From NORP309 sp964352735 (GTDB lineage: Bacteria > Pseudomonadota > Gammaproteobacteria > Xanthomonadales > Marinicellaceae), in the NCBI GenBank assembly GCA_964352735.1, contig CAYGTC010000010.1, forward strand, positions 21,607 through 85,606: 64,000 nt of DNA. Reading direction: 5' to 3'. The notes beneath the pieces were generated by a model. That model was not told the DNA's origin, did no database searches, and saw only the letters and a program-made list of their open reading frames with translations. A program made the position numbers and the translations under genes. Positions 47,501 to 55,983 of the stretch are shown one piece after another. Every line of letters starts with the position of its first letter. Position 1 is the stretch's first letter.

Positions 47501-48011
47501 TGCTGCGATAACCTCTGTTAACATTTCTTATGCTGAATGAAACATAAGATTTGTATTGTGCTGAAACTTTTAACTCAATGATAACTTGATCACCAATGAT
47601 TGGGCCTGTCCACAGTTGTCCATGGGCTTTATTCATTTCATCTTTGAAAGGACCCTTGGCCAAATCTTCTGACCAATCATAAAATGACAATTGAGCCGTA
47701 GGCGGTAAGAAAAGGTCGTGAAAACCAAACTCTAATGATTTGGCATTTTCGGCACGTACAGGTAATCTCCATACCCAAGAACCATCCGATAACATGTCCC
47801 ATTGACCATGGCTACTGCTGCCTTTTTTAACAGTGATTTCATCCATGTCCGTATCGATGGCGTACTGTAATGGCTGATCTTTTCCGGTGTTTTGTGAATT
47901 TTTTGATAGTTCCTGTGCGATGTCTATGCTTGGTAACTCAAGTGTTTTGTGCACAGTTGGTAATTTCGAAAAGACCTGAGTGCTGATCAGAAGTAATAGG
48001 ATAACTTTCAT
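44541..48011 (-). CDS. Secreted trypsin-fold protease (lysyl-endopeptidase-like) with PKD and C-terminal modules
   Basis: A 1156-residue exported protease. Signal peptide about 1-15, a pro-region to about 200, then a trypsin-fold domain. The triad is His254 (LFLTANHCG), Asp310 (APSDFALLELDE) and Ser392 (TTEGGSSGSGLWN). The context IHHPSGHAKRISFEND is typical of lysyl endopeptidases (Achromobacter protease I type). A PKD-like domain follows at about 465-555 (YQYQWDVNQDQHPDGDQ), then a long beta-rich region. Two copies of the window's shared module end the protein (GLWYNPSRPGNGYDMYYS, GLWFNPSESGWGASIGTQG). It probably degrades extracellular protein; lysine specificity is inferred from family resemblance. 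Confidence 0.88.
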   Translation of the reverse strand: MKVILLLLISTQVFSKLPTVHKTLELPSIDIAQELSKNSQNTGKDQPLQYAIDTDMDEITVKKGSSSHGQWDMLSDGSWVWRLPVRAENAKSLEFGFHDLFLPPTAQLSFYDWSEDLAKGPFKDEMNKAHGQLWTGPIIGDQVIIELKVSAQYKSYVSFSIRNVNRGYRSIWQDVDLLPKMGQQKFWETTKQESDKSGSCNVDVNCNEGANWQDQINSVGRYTITLNGGSFLCTGQMINNTANNGRALFLTANHCGFNSSNDSTINIWWNYQSNQCRTAGSGASGSPIPISGFNDTQSGSTFLASYAPSDFALLELDEIPDADYNVFYTGWDRREIAPNSAVSIHHPSGHAKRISFENDNTSISAYLGNTGSGTTHIRVADWDVGTTEGGSSGSGLWNANKLLVGQLHGGFAACGNDDSDWYGRLSVSWEGGGSSGTRLKDWLDPTNSGAQTLSGLGACSAVNVSISHQHNNPTIGNVQNYRATVSGGVGPYQYQWDVNQDQHPDGDQASITATYNQQYTGNINVTVTDSEGCIGTATTAVVIQGPEITLRNAGTATQMCGNNDNAIDPGEKWQVPVTLQNNGFADAQNAYAIFTKSTSAPGTNITAQDDFGNGLSACNRQFIDISSTGTALTLVDANPNDAFDANDEGVASVNLPNSFDLYGNSIGALYLSSNGYISTNPNESGFDFDNDCPLPSLPNNGNNGSTGSARIIPMHDDLITQNIYYQHFDNCPRASELGNNLPCDVFMYHDVDRYENPNTTIDHFNFEAILYPTVNQWVYQYDGVGFNPASSSVGLQNDNATDGVSFACNTADAFDTQNAVCVYHADNQPSQDSSFLNLETPAVSLTNLQVGQQHQANIEFSISQEATCDSPIAINTQAVVGETGFNQEDSVILSTRLGNNGVCNVVNNCALDADNDIIATNGLWYNPSRPGNGYDMYYSENGLLYIHYTALPQHASIWYISDIGKMNNNQAYNDINKVSYNGPFQSSTQQTTTVGESVTTIINPNLAIQTRTINGQFSADLLQSFVFSVAPNQQRTGLWFNPSESGWGASIGTQGDTEVVINYIYDDNGQPYWVLGNGANEAVADIDMNYSVTFCPHCPITPIRSNNVGTIRIDYDQSNTTGTVENMQINIDNGLNNGQWIRNNIPFNLLTAPLDD

Positions 48012-48340
48012 GAATACATACCTGTTAGAATTGTTATTATTTCGATTGTGAAAAAATCTTTACTATAACAGTAATTATCATAAATTCATATATTTCGAAG
48101 TATTGGAAGATTAAAATCAGGTGATTGTTTAATAATATAACAAGCATTTAATTAAATATTAATGAAATTTTAACAAAAAAATTGTTAAGTTCATTGATAT
48201 TCATAATGAAATTGCTTTGTAAACTAACAAAAGTTGTTGCATGAAACTTTATGAAATTGTCTTATCGAGGCATGGGGAATGATGACAAACAAAAAAGCCA
48301 GCGCATGACCGCTGGCTCATCATAAAGTCATATGAGAAAA
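48012..48340. other. AT-rich intergenic stretch
   Basis: This holds the upstream region of the protease gene and the downstream region of yegP. I see no open frame of note, no repeat shared with other parts of the window, and only one clear signal, the terminator at 48290-48317. Confidence 0.6.
48290..48317 (-). terminator. Intrinsic terminator of the YegP gene
   Basis: An 8-bp GC-rich stem AGCCAGCG (48296-48303) / CGCTGGCT (48310-48317) is followed by six T residues on the minus strand. It lies 24 bases after the stop. Confidence 0.85.
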
Positions 48341-48673
48341 TTATCTTTCGTCAACTAGTTTTGCATCTGGTGCATTTTTAGCAACGGATGCTTGACCATT
48401 TTTACAGCCACTGTCTGATTTGTACATTTGACTGCGGCCAATTTCCTGGCCATTGCTGGCTTTGATGATGAAATAAGTGCGTCCATCTTTGGCTTCTCTT
48501 GTTTCAAATTTCGACTCATCTTGAGAGTTGGTTCTCACTGATTCAACGCCATTTTCACAACCCGAAGCAGACTTGTAGCCTTGGGATTGTAAAATGGTCT
48601 CGCCATTTCCAGCTTTTAATACAAAATAATCTTTACCGTCTTTACCTTTAGTGATTACAAATTTACCAGCCAT
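48341..48673 (-). CDS. YegP family (DUF1508) protein
   Basis: A 110-residue cytoplasmic protein made of two DUF1508 repeats of about 50 residues. Each has the pattern F...(K/R)DG+.YF.(L/I)KA.NG..I..SQ.YKS..GC+NG. The visible pieces are DYFVLKAGNGETILQSQGYK with SASGCENGVESV, and TYFIIKASNGQEIGRSQMYK with SDSGCKNGQASV. The family is widespread and small; its precise role is not known, although a stress or membrane-associated role has been suggested for relatives. Monocistronic with its own terminator. Confidence 0.92.
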   Translation of the reverse strand: MAGKFVITKGKDGKDYFVLKAGNGETILQSQGYKSASGCENGVESVRTNSQDESKFETREAKDGRTYFIIKASNGQEIGRSQMYKSDSGCKNGQASVAKNAPDAKLVDER

Positions 48674-48834
48674 TTTTAATTCCTCTTTTTAATGTTGAAA
48701 TATAGTATGAAACGTCTTCTTCATAACGATTCAGGACAAAAATAATAAATATCCGCAGACATTATCTCATACACATATTAAAATAAGTCATTACTGATGT
48801 AAAATGGAAAACTGAATATTTAACAAAAGTTTAT

Positions 48835-50997
48835 ATGAAAAAAATAATAACGATTGTGATTTGCAACATGTGTGTGGCTGCAAATGCATTCTCCCAATGC
48901 AAAATTGAGAAGAGTCAAGAAGTTAATCCGATGTGTCATGATGGCGCTGTTACTGAATCTACCACCATAGATGCGATAAATTTTACCACCATAGAAGATG
49001 GTCTATTAAGAGTTGGTGGAGATGTGTGTATCAGCATGGGCAATCAAAAGATTTCAGCTGCCCACATGTTCTACAATGATAAGGAACAGAATGTCAGTAT
49101 CAAAACACCGTTGCGGTACTCTGATGATGGACAAGTTATTGATGCTCAAACGGCACAAATTGATTTAGAAAACAATCAAGCCAACATGAGTAATATTGAA
49201 TATTTAATTAAAGCCTCTGAGGCCAATGGTCGTGCCGAACAATTCAGTACCAATGAAAACGTCAGCCATTTAACAGGTTTAACATATTCCACTTGCCCAA
49301 AAAACGATCAACAATGGTATATTTCTGCACAAACAGCTGATTTAGATCAAAAAAAACAAGTCGGTACATTTCGTAAGATGACTCTCAGGTTTAAAGGCGT
49401 TCCTTTACTGTATTTTCCTTATGCAAAATTGCCACTGAATGATCAAAGACACTCAGGTTTACTGATTCCTGAAATCAGTAACAATTCCAGAACCGGTTTT
49501 GATTATGCTCAACCTTACTACATTAATATAGCAGAAAATATGGATGCCACCATTACCCCGCGTTTCATGAGTGAAAGAGGTCTCATGTTGGGTGCTCAAT
49601 TCCGTTATTTAGGTGAGAGTTATAGTGGTGAATTTAATGGTGATTATTTGGCATCTGACAAAGAAATTGACAGAGATCGCGGATTTGCAGAATTCAAACA
49701 TCGACAAAGATTCACCAATAATTGGTCAATGAATACACAATTAAAACATGTGTCAGATGATGACTATTTTGATGATTTTGGCAATAACATCAATGCGACA
49801 TCACAAGTCTTTTTGCAATCATTTCTGAATGTTAATGGTTTTGGTGACAATTGGTTATTCAATGGCCGTTTTAATGACTATCAAATCATCAGTGATACCA
49901 TTCCTTTGAATCGACAACCCTATCAAACCTTACCCAGTGTGCATTACTCGTGGTTCAATAACAGTATTACCAGTTCACTCAATTATGGTATTGATGCCAG
50001 CTGGGATAATTTTTACAGAGAAGATTCTCTTACGGCAAATAGATTTGACTTTACTCCTTATGTTGAAAAAACATTTCAAAACAGCTATTCACGATTCACA
50101 CCACGGTTGGCTTATCGTTCAACTTACTGGAGTTATGATGATGAGCAATTTTCTACTATCAATGATTTAGATGACAGTCGATCATTACCCATTGTATCGC
50201 TGGATTACTCCATTAATTTTGAAAAACAATTCAATGATGGAGGATACAGCATTATAGAGCCGCGATTGTTTTATTTATATTCGCCATTCAGAAATCAACA
50301 AAACATTGCACTTTTTGATACCCATGGACTGACCTTTGGCAGTGCATTGCTTTATCAAACCAACGCTTTCTCTGGTGCTGATAGACAGTCTGATGCCAAT
50401 CAATTTTCATTGGGCGTTACACAAAGGCATTTTTCTGCAAATGGTGATGAAAAATGGAACTTTACTGTGGGTCAAATAGTGTACCTAGAAGACAGAAAAG
50501 TGCAATTGAACAATAGCGTGGCTACACGGGAAACCTCTCCTTTAATCACTGAATTGAATTATTTTTACCGCAATTGGAAAGCCACCATGAGTTTGCACTG
50601 GGATAATGAAATTGACAAATTTGAAAGGGCTTTGATTAAATTTCAACGCAAAGGTAAGAATAATTCCGTATTTAACTTCGCCTATCGATTGAGAAGAGGT
50701 AGAATTGAACAGTTAGACAGTTCTGTTGTCCTACCCATAAATGAGAATAATCGTTTTATAGCGCGGTGGAACTATTCTGTCGATGGCAATCAAACAATAG
50801 AAGCATTGGCTGGAATTGAGCATAAGAATTGCTGTTGGGCTACTCGACTGGTTGCCAGACGTTTTGTCTTCAATGAACAGGGAGACGTAAATAATGGTAT
50901 CTTCTTTGAGATACAACTCAATGGCTTAGGAGCCATTGGTAGAAGCCCAAGACGCTTACTCAATCAATCAATTCTGGGGTATTCAGAGGAATTTTAA
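48835..50997 (+). CDS. lptD: LPS-assembly protein LptD
   Basis: A 720-residue outer-membrane beta-barrel that inserts lipopolysaccharide into the outer leaflet with LptE. A signal peptide (about 1-20) is followed by the OstA-type N-terminal domain (about 45-165, VGGDVCISMGNQKISAAHMF, AQIDLENNQANMSNIEYL). The barrel contains YFPYAKLPLNDQRHSGLLIP and TPRFMSERGLMLGAQFRYLG. Cysteines at the N-terminus and the NCCW pair near the end match the disulfide arrangement of LptD. First of the conserved lptD-surA-pdxA-rsmA cluster. Confidence 0.96.
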   Translation: MKKIITIVICNMCVAANAFSQCKIEKSQEVNPMCHDGAVTESTTIDAINFTTIEDGLLRVGGDVCISMGNQKISAAHMFYNDKEQNVSIKTPLRYSDDGQVIDAQTAQIDLENNQANMSNIEYLIKASEANGRAEQFSTNENVSHLTGLTYSTCPKNDQQWYISAQTADLDQKKQVGTFRKMTLRFKGVPLLYFPYAKLPLNDQRHSGLLIPEISNNSRTGFDYAQPYYINIAENMDATITPRFMSERGLMLGAQFRYLGESYSGEFNGDYLASDKEIDRDRGFAEFKHRQRFTNNWSMNTQLKHVSDDDYFDDFGNNINATSQVFLQSFLNVNGFGDNWLFNGRFNDYQIISDTIPLNRQPYQTLPSVHYSWFNNSITSSLNYGIDASWDNFYREDSLTANRFDFTPYVEKTFQNSYSRFTPRLAYRSTYWSYDDEQFSTINDLDDSRSLPIVSLDYSINFEKQFNDGGYSIIEPRLFYLYSPFRNQQNIALFDTHGLTFGSALLYQTNAFSGADRQSDANQFSLGVTQRHFSANGDEKWNFTVGQIVYLEDRKVQLNNSVATRETSPLITELNYFYRNWKATMSLHWDNEIDKFERALIKFQRKGKNNSVFNFAYRLRRGRIEQLDSSVVLPINENNRFIARWNYSVDGNQTIEALAGIEHKNCCWATRLVARRFVFNEQGDVNNGIFFEIQLNGLGAIGRSPRRLLNQSILGYSEEF

Positions 50998-51001
50998 AAG
51001 T

Positions 51002-52270
51002 ATGAGAAAATTATTTATTTTAGGCCTATTGTTGGTGCAGAGTCACCAGTTATGGTCTCAAGAAGAAGAATTGTTGGATGAAATTGTCGCAGTTGTAGAA
51101 GAAGATGTTATTCTTCGAAGTGAATTAGATAGAGCTGTTGATAACATCACCAAACAATTTGAAACCAGAGGTTCTCAATTGCCTCCTAAGTCAGTGCTTG
51201 ACAGACAAGTTCTGGAAAGGTTAATCGATCAAGAACTACAGATCCAAAAAGCTGATTTGGCTGGTGTTCGTATTTCAGAGGCTGAGGTAGACGCCGCATT
51301 ATCTCAAGTGGCAGCACAAAATCAAATATCATTACAGCAGATGCAAATGGCATTAGAAAGCGATGGAATGAACTTTGCAGATTTTAGGAACGACATGCGC
51401 AAGGAACTGAAATCCGAAAAAATCCGCAATGGATTAGCAAACCAAAACGTTAAGATCAGTGATAACGAAATTGATTTGTTTTTGGCAGATAATCAACTCT
51501 CAGAAAAGGAAGTCAGATTGGGTCACATATTAATCGCATTGGATGCCAATGCTGACACGGAAACAGTTAGTATTGCTAAAGAAAAAGTTGACAGAATTTA
51601 CGATGAGCTGCAAAAAGGCGCTGATTTTCCTAAGTTGGCGACTCAGTATTCTGCTGGACAGAAAGCGCTCGAAGGTGGAGACCTTGGCTGGCGCCCAACT
51701 AATGAACTTCCTACGCTTTTTGCTGATCAAATCAAAGCAATGCAAATTGGGGAAATGACTCATCCAGTTCGAAGTGCCAGTGGTTATCATATCATCAAAC
51801 TAACAGATCAAAGAAAACAACAAAATAAAATGATCACTGAGTATAATGCCAGACATATCGTCATCAGAAACTCAGAATTGGTAACGCCATCTCAAGGTAT
51901 GGAAATGATCAACGAAATCAATAACAGATTAAATGCTGGTGAAGATTTTGCGGTATTGGCGGAAGAGAAATCAGATGATGTCAATTCAGCGGCGCTGGGT
52001 GGAGATTTGGGTTGGTTCCAAATCAATGAGTATGGTCAAAGGTTTGGGGATGTTGTGAAATCATTAGATGCCAATGAACTTTCCAGCCCTTTTCAAACAT
52101 CAGCAGGTTGGCATATCGTGCAATTTTTAGGTCAACGTGAAAGCGATGTCACAGAAGAGTTCAAAAGAAACCAGGCCAGATCTGCCATACATTCCCGAAA
52201 AATGAATGAAGAGATAGAAAACTGGTTAACGCAAATTCGTGGTGAAGCTTTCATTGATATCAGAATATAG
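51002..52270 (+). CDS. surA: Periplasmic chaperone and peptidyl-prolyl isomerase SurA
   Basis: A 422-residue chaperone for outer-membrane proteins, including LptD. I use the ATG at 51002, which gives a signal peptide (LFILGLLLVQSHQLWSQ) and falls four bases after the lptD stop; the frame extends upstream to 50936 but only inside lptD. N-terminal chaperone domain (EIVAVVEEDVILRSELDRAV), then two parvulin domains (about 170-270 with RLGHILIALD and GGDLGWRPTNELP; about 280-385 with ARHIVIRNS and GGDLGWFQINEYG). Confidence 0.96.
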   Translation: MRKLFILGLLLVQSHQLWSQEEELLDEIVAVVEEDVILRSELDRAVDNITKQFETRGSQLPPKSVLDRQVLERLIDQELQIQKADLAGVRISEAEVDAALSQVAAQNQISLQQMQMALESDGMNFADFRNDMRKELKSEKIRNGLANQNVKISDNEIDLFLADNQLSEKEVRLGHILIALDANADTETVSIAKEKVDRIYDELQKGADFPKLATQYSAGQKALEGGDLGWRPTNELPTLFADQIKAMQIGEMTHPVRSASGYHIIKLTDQRKQQNKMITEYNARHIVIRNSELVTPSQGMEMINEINNRLNAGEDFAVLAEEKSDDVNSAALGGDLGWFQINEYGQRFGDVVKSLDANELSSPFQTSAGWHIVQFLGQRESDVTEEFKRNQARSAIHSRKMNEEIENWLTQIRGEAFIDIRI

Positions 52271-53244
52271 TGTCATCTTTAATAGCGATCACACTGGGTG
52301 AACCAGCAGGTATTGGTGTTGAGCTGGTTGTTAAATTGGCTCAACAAGGCTTATTGGATCAATGTATTGTCATTGGCGATCAACATTTGATACAGCAGTA
52401 CATTGATGAGCAAAAATTGTCAATATCAATCAATCATCAACAACCAGATCATGAATTATTGCGCTGTCATCATATCGCATGCGATGATTCAGTCCAGTGG
52501 GGTGTATTAAATCCTAACAACTCTGCATATGTATTGAATTTATTGGATCATGCTGCACATGGTTGTTTACAGGGAAGATACGCTGCAATGGTAACCGGCC
52601 CCCTACACAAAGGCATCATTAACGAAGGTTTGGCCAACAATCACACTAAATTTACTGGGCACACAGAATATTTGGCAGAGCTCAGCAATACACCACAAGT
52701 GGTTATGATGCTTTTGAATCAACACATGAGAGTGGCCTTAGCAACTACGCACATTCCATTAAAAGATGTTGCCAGCCAGATCAGCAAAGAAGGCTTAAGC
52801 TCAACATTAGATATCGTCATAAAGGACATGCAAAAAACATTTGGTATTGCTCAACCAAAAATAGCAGTATGTGGTCTTAATCCACACGCTGGAGAAGATG
52901 GTCATTTGGGTATGGAAGAAATTGAAACCATTAATCCAGTCATACAAGCATATCAAGAAAAAGGGCAAAAAGTATATGGAGCCATACCAGCGGATACACT
53001 GTTTACTGCAGACAAACTTAAAAACTACGATGCCGTTTTGGCAATGTATCATGATCAAGGATTAGCGCCTTTAAAATATGCAGGATTTGGAGAGTCGGTA
53101 AATATCACTTTGGGCCTGCCATTTATCAGAACCAGTGTAGACCATGGAACGGCATTAGATATTGCTGGTAAAAATTTGGCCTCATCAGACAGCCTGCTTG
53201 CTGCCATTACATTGACAAAAGAATTGATCAATCATGACCGATAA
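52270..53244 (+). CDS. pdxA: 4-hydroxythreonine-4-phosphate dehydrogenase
   Basis: A 324-residue NAD-dependent, metal-binding enzyme of pyridoxal 5'-phosphate synthesis. It starts at a GTG that overlaps the last base of the surA stop (TAGTG). Signatures: IAITLGEPAGIGVELVVKLA, VTGPLHKGIINE, FTGHTEYLAELS with a metal histidine, VCGLNPHAGEDGHLGMEE, AMYHDQGLAPLKYAGFGESV and RTSVDHGTALDIAGK. Full length. Its end overlaps rsmA by 11 bases. Confidence 0.96.
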   Translation: MSSLIAITLGEPAGIGVELVVKLAQQGLLDQCIVIGDQHLIQQYIDEQKLSISINHQQPDHELLRCHHIACDDSVQWGVLNPNNSAYVLNLLDHAAHGCLQGRYAAMVTGPLHKGIINEGLANNHTKFTGHTEYLAELSNTPQVVMMLLNQHMRVALATTHIPLKDVASQISKEGLSSTLDIVIKDMQKTFGIAQPKIAVCGLNPHAGEDGHLGMEEIETINPVIQAYQEKGQKVYGAIPADTLFTADKLKNYDAVLAMYHDQGLAPLKYAGFGESVNITLGLPFIRTSVDHGTALDIAGKNLASSDSLLAAITLTKELINHDR

Positions 53245-53995
53245 AGTCAGAGCTAAGAAAAAGTTTGGTCAAAATTTTTTACAAGATCAGTCGGTCATTG
53301 AAAGAATCATCAATGCTTTTAATCCTCAAAAAGACGACCATGTGTATGAGATTGGCCCAGGTCAAGCGGCATTGACTTCGCATTTGGTCGAATACACAGA
53401 TCATTTGAACTTGGTGGAAATTGATAATGATTTGGTGCCGAAATTACAGATTTTATTTGTCGATAACGACAATGTTACTATTCACCACAAAGATGCTTTA
53501 TTACTGAGGCTTGAAAATGACAATACCCGCATCATAGGCAATTTGCCTTATAACATCTCTACACCGTTATTGATCAGTTTTTTATATCAAGCAGATAAAA
53601 TAAAAGACATGGTCTTCATGTTGCAAAAAGAAGTGGTAAAACGCATTTGTGCGCCTGCTGGCGTGAAAGCCTATGGTCGTTTGAGTGTGATGTTACAGTA
53701 TGCATTTGAATGTGAAGAGTTGTTTGTGGTTCCTCCAGAGGCTTTTGATCCTCGACCAAAAGTTGATTCACAAATTATCAGATTAACAACCAGAAAGAAT
53801 CCCCCACAAGTTGATCTTGTTAAGTTAGAAGCATTGGTTAAACAGTCTTTCGCGCAAAGGCGCAAAACCATAAAAAATAACCTTAAAAAAATCATCACCG
53901 AACAACAATTGCTTGCCGTTGATATCGATCCAAAAGCGCGTCCGGAAACTTTAACTGTCGAACAATACGTAACACTTGCTAATAACTATTGTTAA
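53234..53995 (+). CDS. rsmA: 16S rRNA (adenine-1518/1519 N6) dimethyltransferase
   Basis: A 253-residue methyltransferase that dimethylates two adenines near the 3' end of 16S rRNA during ribosome maturation. SAM motif YEIGPGQAALTSHLVE, catalytic NLPYNIST, and the C-terminal AFDPRPKVDSQIIRLTTR and SFAQRRKTIKNNLKK. The apaG and apaH genes that follow rsmA in E. coli are absent; a convergent zinc-ribbon gene comes next. Confidence 0.97.
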   Translation: MTDKVRAKKKFGQNFLQDQSVIERIINAFNPQKDDHVYEIGPGQAALTSHLVEYTDHLNLVEIDNDLVPKLQILFVDNDNVTIHHKDALLLRLENDNTRIIGNLPYNISTPLLISFLYQADKIKDMVFMLQKEVVKRICAPAGVKAYGRLSVMLQYAFECEELFVVPPEAFDPRPKVDSQIIRLTTRKNPPQVDLVKLEALVKQSFAQRRKTIKNNLKKIITEQQLLAVDIDPKARPETLTVEQYVTLANNYC

Positions 53996-54022
53996 CAGCT
54001 AAGAAATGCGTCAGTCTTTATA

Positions 54023-54307
54023 TCAATCGCCAGAAATGTATTGTGGTCCTTTGCCGGCGGTCTTTTCATAAACGCCTTTGCCAGCACGTTTATACTGAGT
54101 AAAACCCTTTTTCTCAACATTGCTGGGCTTAGTTAAGTGGGCTTTGCCTGATACCACATTGGGTGCAGCAATGATTTTCTTAACGCGATTACCGCATTCT
54201 TGACAAAATTCTACCGGATTGGCACTGAATCTCTGCAGTACATCAAAACCGTCTTGACAGTGATCACAACACTCATCGGTGGCTGCTTGGTAAGTATAAA
54301 TTGGCAT
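54023..54307 (-). CDS. FmdB-family zinc-ribbon protein
   Basis: A 94-residue small protein starting PIYTYQA, the family's typical opening (PxYxYxC). It has two CxxC knuckles (Cys14/Cys17 and Cys35/Cys38) that should bind one zinc. A basic, Lys/Gly-rich tail follows. The ATG at 54307 has GAGGAA upstream, so the frame's extension to 54340 is not used. FmdB proteins are putative regulators or assembly factors with no proven biochemical role. Confidence 0.88.
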   Translation of the reverse strand: MPIYTYQAATDECCDHCQDGFDVLQRFSANPVEFCQECGNRVKKIIAAPNVVSGKAHLTKPSNVEKKGFTQYKRAGKGVYEKTAGKGPQYISGD

Positions 54308-54325
54308 GGTTTCCTCAATTGAAAT

Positions 54326-54354
54326 AAAACCCGCAGACATGGCCAGCGGGTTTT
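54326..54354 (-). terminator. Intrinsic terminator after the peptide transporter genes
   Basis: A perfect 9-bp stem AAAACCCGC (54326-54334) / GCGGGTTTT (54346-54354) gives a T-rich tail on the minus strand. It separates the POT transporter genes from the FmdB gene. Confidence 0.8.
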
Positions 54355-54405
54355 AGTATATCAAAGGCATCAAAAATTATGCCTTAAAACAGTAAAGCTC
54401 AGATA

Positions 54406-55953
54406 TTAATGTATGCCCTTCATGCCTTTTTTCAAGAATGGTGTGATGATTAACATAAAAATACCTGCGCCAACACCCAGCCACATTAAGAAATTGAATA
54501 ACTCTGAATACTTGGCGACTTGATCAGCCATAGTCATGGTTTCAGCAGCATTTGAGTCAAAAGCGGCAAACTTTGACAATCTGGTTGCTAAAGTCTCAGA
54601 TAAAGCTGTTGCTAAAAACCATGTCCCCATTGAGAATCCAACAATTTTCTTAGGTGCCAATTTAGTCACAGCAGACAAGCCTACAGGGGATAAGGCTAAC
54701 TCTCCAGTTGTATGCAGCAAATAAGCTAATACCAACCAAATCATGGCCACTTTACCTGATGCTTCAGGCATGGTTGCGCCCAAGACTAAAGCGCCAAATC
54801 CTAGGCCAGCTTGAATTAGACCTAATCCAAATTTAGCTGGTGTTGAAGGTTCAAGGTTGCGTTTTGATAACCATACCCATAGCCAAGCAAATACTGGCGC
54901 CAATAATATTATAAATCCAGCATTTAATGATCCAAACTGAGAGGCTTTAAACTCAATGCCAAAAGCGGTTCTTTCCATTGCACGGTCAGCAAAGAACGTC
55001 ATACTGGCACCTGCTTGTTCAAATAGGGCCCAAAAAACAATGGTAGATAAAATGAGGACCATTAAAACAATCAGACGGCTTCTTTCTGTTGGCGTTGATT
55101 TCACAAAAGCATAAAACATCATGAAACCAATCGCACCTGCTAGGAATACCCATTGTCCTGAATGTACCCATGCTTCACGTTGAACCATAAACCATACCAA
55201 TACCAATGAAGCCAGTGATACCAGATAAATGCTCCATTCAATATTGATTGGACCTAAGAGTTTCTTGCGCAATAACTCTGGATTCTCAGGGTCGGCATGG
55301 CCATATAAGTATTTTTGACCTTTTAAGAAGAATACCAAACCAAATAACATGCCAACACCAGCAGCACCAAAGCCATAAGACCAACCATAAGTTTCACCCA
55401 GCCAACCACACAATAGTGTAGCGGTGAAAGAGCCTATGTTAATGCCCATGTAAAAAATGGTGAACCCTGAATCGCGTCTAGGATCATTATCAGCATAAAG
55501 TTTACCAACAATGGTAGAAATATTGGGTTTTAAGAAACCGACTCCAATAATGATAAAAGATAAGGCCAGATAAAAAATATTGAGGGCTTGTATGTCTCTG
55601 GTGATGACTCCCGCTACCTCTGTGGCTTGTTGACCCTCTACGGCCATCAATGCATGGCCAATGACTAATAATATTCCGCCAAATAAAACGGCTTTTCTGG
55701 GTCCAAGGTATTTATCAGCTAACATCCCGCCAATTACAGGCACCAAATAAACAAGTCCTGCATAGGCGCCCAGTACATCTAGGCCTGCAGAGTCTGTAAA
55801 TAAATGGTACTTGGTGAGATAAAGCACCAATAAAAATTTCATTCCGTAGAATGAGAACCTTTCCCATAATTCAGTAAAAAAGCACACATATAAACCTTTG
55901 GGGTGTCCCCATAACTGGTCTTTTGCGTCCGGAGTAAATTCGGTTGTACTCAT
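54406..55953 (-). CDS. POT-family proton-dependent di/tripeptide transporter
   Basis: A 515-residue inner-membrane symporter of the major facilitator superfamily with about 14 helices. The N-terminal proton-coupling motif is ELWERFSFYGMKFLLVLYL (ExxERFxYYG type). The second signature is DSGFTIFYMGINIGSFTATL, and the conserved helix-10 segment GELALSPVGLSAVTKLAPKK is also present. It imports short peptides. The second POT gene is 30 bases upstream on the same strand; both probably share a transcript ending at 54326-54354. Confidence 0.94.
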   Translation of the reverse strand: MSTTEFTPDAKDQLWGHPKGLYVCFFTELWERFSFYGMKFLLVLYLTKYHLFTDSAGLDVLGAYAGLVYLVPVIGGMLADKYLGPRKAVLFGGILLVIGHALMAVEGQQATEVAGVITRDIQALNIFYLALSFIIIGVGFLKPNISTIVGKLYADNDPRRDSGFTIFYMGINIGSFTATLLCGWLGETYGWSYGFGAAGVGMLFGLVFFLKGQKYLYGHADPENPELLRKKLLGPINIEWSIYLVSLASLVLVWFMVQREAWVHSGQWVFLAGAIGFMMFYAFVKSTPTERSRLIVLMVLILSTIVFWALFEQAGASMTFFADRAMERTAFGIEFKASQFGSLNAGFIILLAPVFAWLWVWLSKRNLEPSTPAKFGLGLIQAGLGFGALVLGATMPEASGKVAMIWLVLAYLLHTTGELALSPVGLSAVTKLAPKKIVGFSMGTWFLATALSETLATRLSKFAAFDSNAAETMTMADQVAKYSELFNFLMWLGVGAGIFMLIITPFLKKGMKGIH

Positions 55954-55983
55954 AAAAGTCCCCTTTTAATTATTATTAATATT

